A DNA stretch of 5,859 nucleotides from NCBI GenBank assembly GCA_029250425.1, contig JAQXFF010000168.1:1-5859 (forward strand), given 5' to 3'. Position 1 is the first letter of the stretch, and the number at the start of each line of letters is the position of its first letter. The notes under the pieces are model-generated. The model was not told where the DNA came from. It did not search any database and saw only the letters and a list, made by a program, of their open reading frames with translations. This document shows, in pieces, positions 5,031 to 5,859 of this stretch. This stretch comes from Candidatus Thalassarchaeaceae archaeon. GTDB lineage: Archaea; Thermoplasmatota; Poseidoniia; Poseidoniales; Thalassarchaeaceae. Made by a program: the position numbers and the translations under genes.

Positions 5031-5786
5031 GTGGGCAAGGTCATCGTCCGAACATCGGATTTCCGTTTGGCTTATCGGTTACTGGCCGGTTTGAAGGCTA
5101 GGCAGGTCCGGTGTGCACACCTTGAACGGGATGCATCTCTGCCTCCCACTGCTTTGGTTTGGCTGGCTACCCATGAGGAGGTTGAGGCAGCTGCCGACCC
5201 TCTTGGAATTGGTGCTACACTTGAATCGGTTGATTCAGCAATTGATCAAGCTCTGCGATTTGTGGCCAAAGGTGGTATTGTCAAAGATTTGACATTCGGT
5301 ATAGATCCGGGACCGCGTCCAGGTCTTGCTTGGGTGGGCGATGGTCGAATATTGGGTACAGCACAATTCGAATCGGTTGATGCGACTGTCGATCGAATTT
5401 GTAAATTGTCAGAAGACATTAGACACACTTCTTTGAGGGTCCGAATAGGAGATGGTTCACGCACGATTTCCAACCGTTTGGCCAATGTTTGCCTTGCCCG
5501 CGGATTAAAGGTCGAGCGTGTAGATGAACGTAGAACTTCGCGAGGTTTGCAGCGTAATCAACACCACGCTTCAGCGGCTCGAATCGCAAAGATGAACGGT
5601 GCACCCGTAACCCAAAAACAACCAGTCGTTCCAACCCATGGGGAAGTCAAAGAAGTTCAGAGACTGAGTCGGCGAGTTTCAGGTGGACAGGTGACGATTT
5701 CTCAACGACTGGCCCAAGCAGTTGCTGTGGGCAGGCTTTCGATGGAAGAAGCGATTGGACGACAACTTCAGCGACTGAGTTACTGA
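5031..5786 (+). CDS. RuvC/RNase H-fold protein of archaeal type, predicted nuclease
   Basis: The 251-residue protein has two parts. An N-terminal alpha/beta domain (1-85; VIVRTSDFRLAYRLLAGL, then LVWLATHEE) has no catalytic motif I know. The C-terminal part begins with a strand and turn, LTFGIDPGPRPGLAW, giving Asp92 as the first metal ligand of an RNase H/RuvC fold. LRVRIGDGS (Asp141) and KVERVDERRTS (Asp165, Glu166) follow at the spacing expected for the later strands of RuvC/YqgF-like proteins. The helix that carries the last acidic ligands in RuvC here reads NQHHASAARIA, with His178/His179 and Ser181. His at one of these positions is known in Thermus RuvC, but the final Asp is not evident. 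A basic, Gln-rich helical tail follows (about 195-251). Nuclease activity on branched DNA is inferred from fold and from hjc next door; a structural or RNA-directed role is possible. The start is GTG 5031. Confidence 0.78.
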   Translation: MGKVIVRTSDFRLAYRLLAGLKARQVRCAHLERDASLPPTALVWLATHEEVEAAADPLGIGATLESVDSAIDQALRFVAKGGIVKDLTFGIDPGPRPGLAWVGDGRILGTAQFESVDATVDRICKLSEDIRHTSLRVRIGDGSRTISNRLANVCLARGLKVERVDERRTSRGLQRNQHHASAARIAKMNGAPVTQKQPVVPTHGEVKEVQRLSRRVSGGQVTISQRLAQAVAVGRLSMEEAIGRQLQRLSY

Positions 5787-5859
5787 GGCGCTGCGCACCC
5801 CGTACCCTTTGATTCAGATGTATCAAGGAATTGGAGTGAAATCTGTAATCGCTTCGCGA
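5787..5859. other. Right edge, unresolved: weak hairpin and two competing gene ends
   Basis: These 73 bp follow the RuvC-like stop. CTTTGAT (5807-5813) and ATCAAGG (5822-5828) can pair over 7 bp with one G-T, around an 8-base loop; without a T-tract this is a poor terminator. Two reading frames reach the edge. A plus-strand gene could start at ATG 5818 (MYQGIGVKSVIASR...). Alternatively a minus-strand gene could end at TGA 5825-5823 (...REAITDFTPIP). Too little sequence is present to choose, and they are unlikely both to be real. Confidence 0.25.

Noticed and set aside
4483..5489. 15-bp direct repeat CGTTTGGCCAATGTT at 4483-4497 and 5475-5489
   Set aside because: The copies lie in two coding genes on opposite coding strands and in different codon contexts (hjc and RuvC-like). 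There is no wider similarity, so a chance match is the simplest view.
1..5859. CRISPR array, insertion sequence, phage, toxin-antitoxin or defence island
   Set aside because: I saw no spaced repeats, transposase motifs, terminal inverted repeats, integrase, or recognisable toxin or defence nuclease beyond the Hjc and RuvC-like proteins, which fit housekeeping recombination.

Overview
The window looks like a piece of a euryarchaeal-type archaeal genome, most plausibly an uncultivated marine Thermoplasmatota lineage such as Marine Group II (Poseidoniales). The domain call is fairly firm. The signal peptidase has the His-type (Sec11/S26B) active site, there is a recognisable archaeal Hjc resolvase, and the RNase H-fold protein carries the GIDPG..PG and IGDG motifs I associate with archaeal RuvC-like proteins. 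The lineage call is inference from general resemblance: the LPYGAVVSDVEFELEG-like start of the surface protein, acidic protein tails, mid-range GC and dense packing. No rRNA, tRNA, CRISPR array or insertion sequence was found.

Layout. Bases 1-706 (minus strand) hold the first 235 codons of a secreted surface protein with a clean signal peptide; its C-terminus lies off the left edge. A 181-bp divergent spacer (707-887) holds a compact hairpin (727-743) and a larger nested inverted repeat (801-873). Two plus-strand genes follow: a four-TM membrane protein of unknown function (888-1667) and an archaeal/ER-type signal peptidase I (1673-2515). They are packed tightly enough for translational coupling. 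Converging on the signal peptidase with a 2-bp gap is a minus-strand site-2-protease-like M50 metalloprotease with a PDZ domain (2518-4047). A 39-bp divergent gap with a 7-bp inverted repeat separates it from a 59-codon helical protein (4087-4266), whose stop codon overlaps that of the next, convergent gene, hjc (4263-4895, minus). Across a 135-bp divergent spacer lies a RuvC/RNase H-fold protein (5031-5786, plus). The last 73 bp are unresolved.

How the genes fit together. The left two thirds is a membrane and secretion neighbourhood: a Sec substrate, the signal peptidase that would cleave such substrates, a coupled membrane protein, and an intramembrane protease of the class that acts on membrane segments. 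The right third is a DNA-junction neighbourhood: a PD-(D/E)XK Holliday-junction resolvase (Hjc, longer than usual) and, divergently, a protein of the unrelated RuvC fold. I see no phage, defence or transposon signature. The most unusual items are the juxtaposition of two resolvase folds, the enlarged Hjc, the uncharacterised membrane protein coupled to the signal peptidase, and the nested inverted repeat upstream of it. None of these proves a new system.
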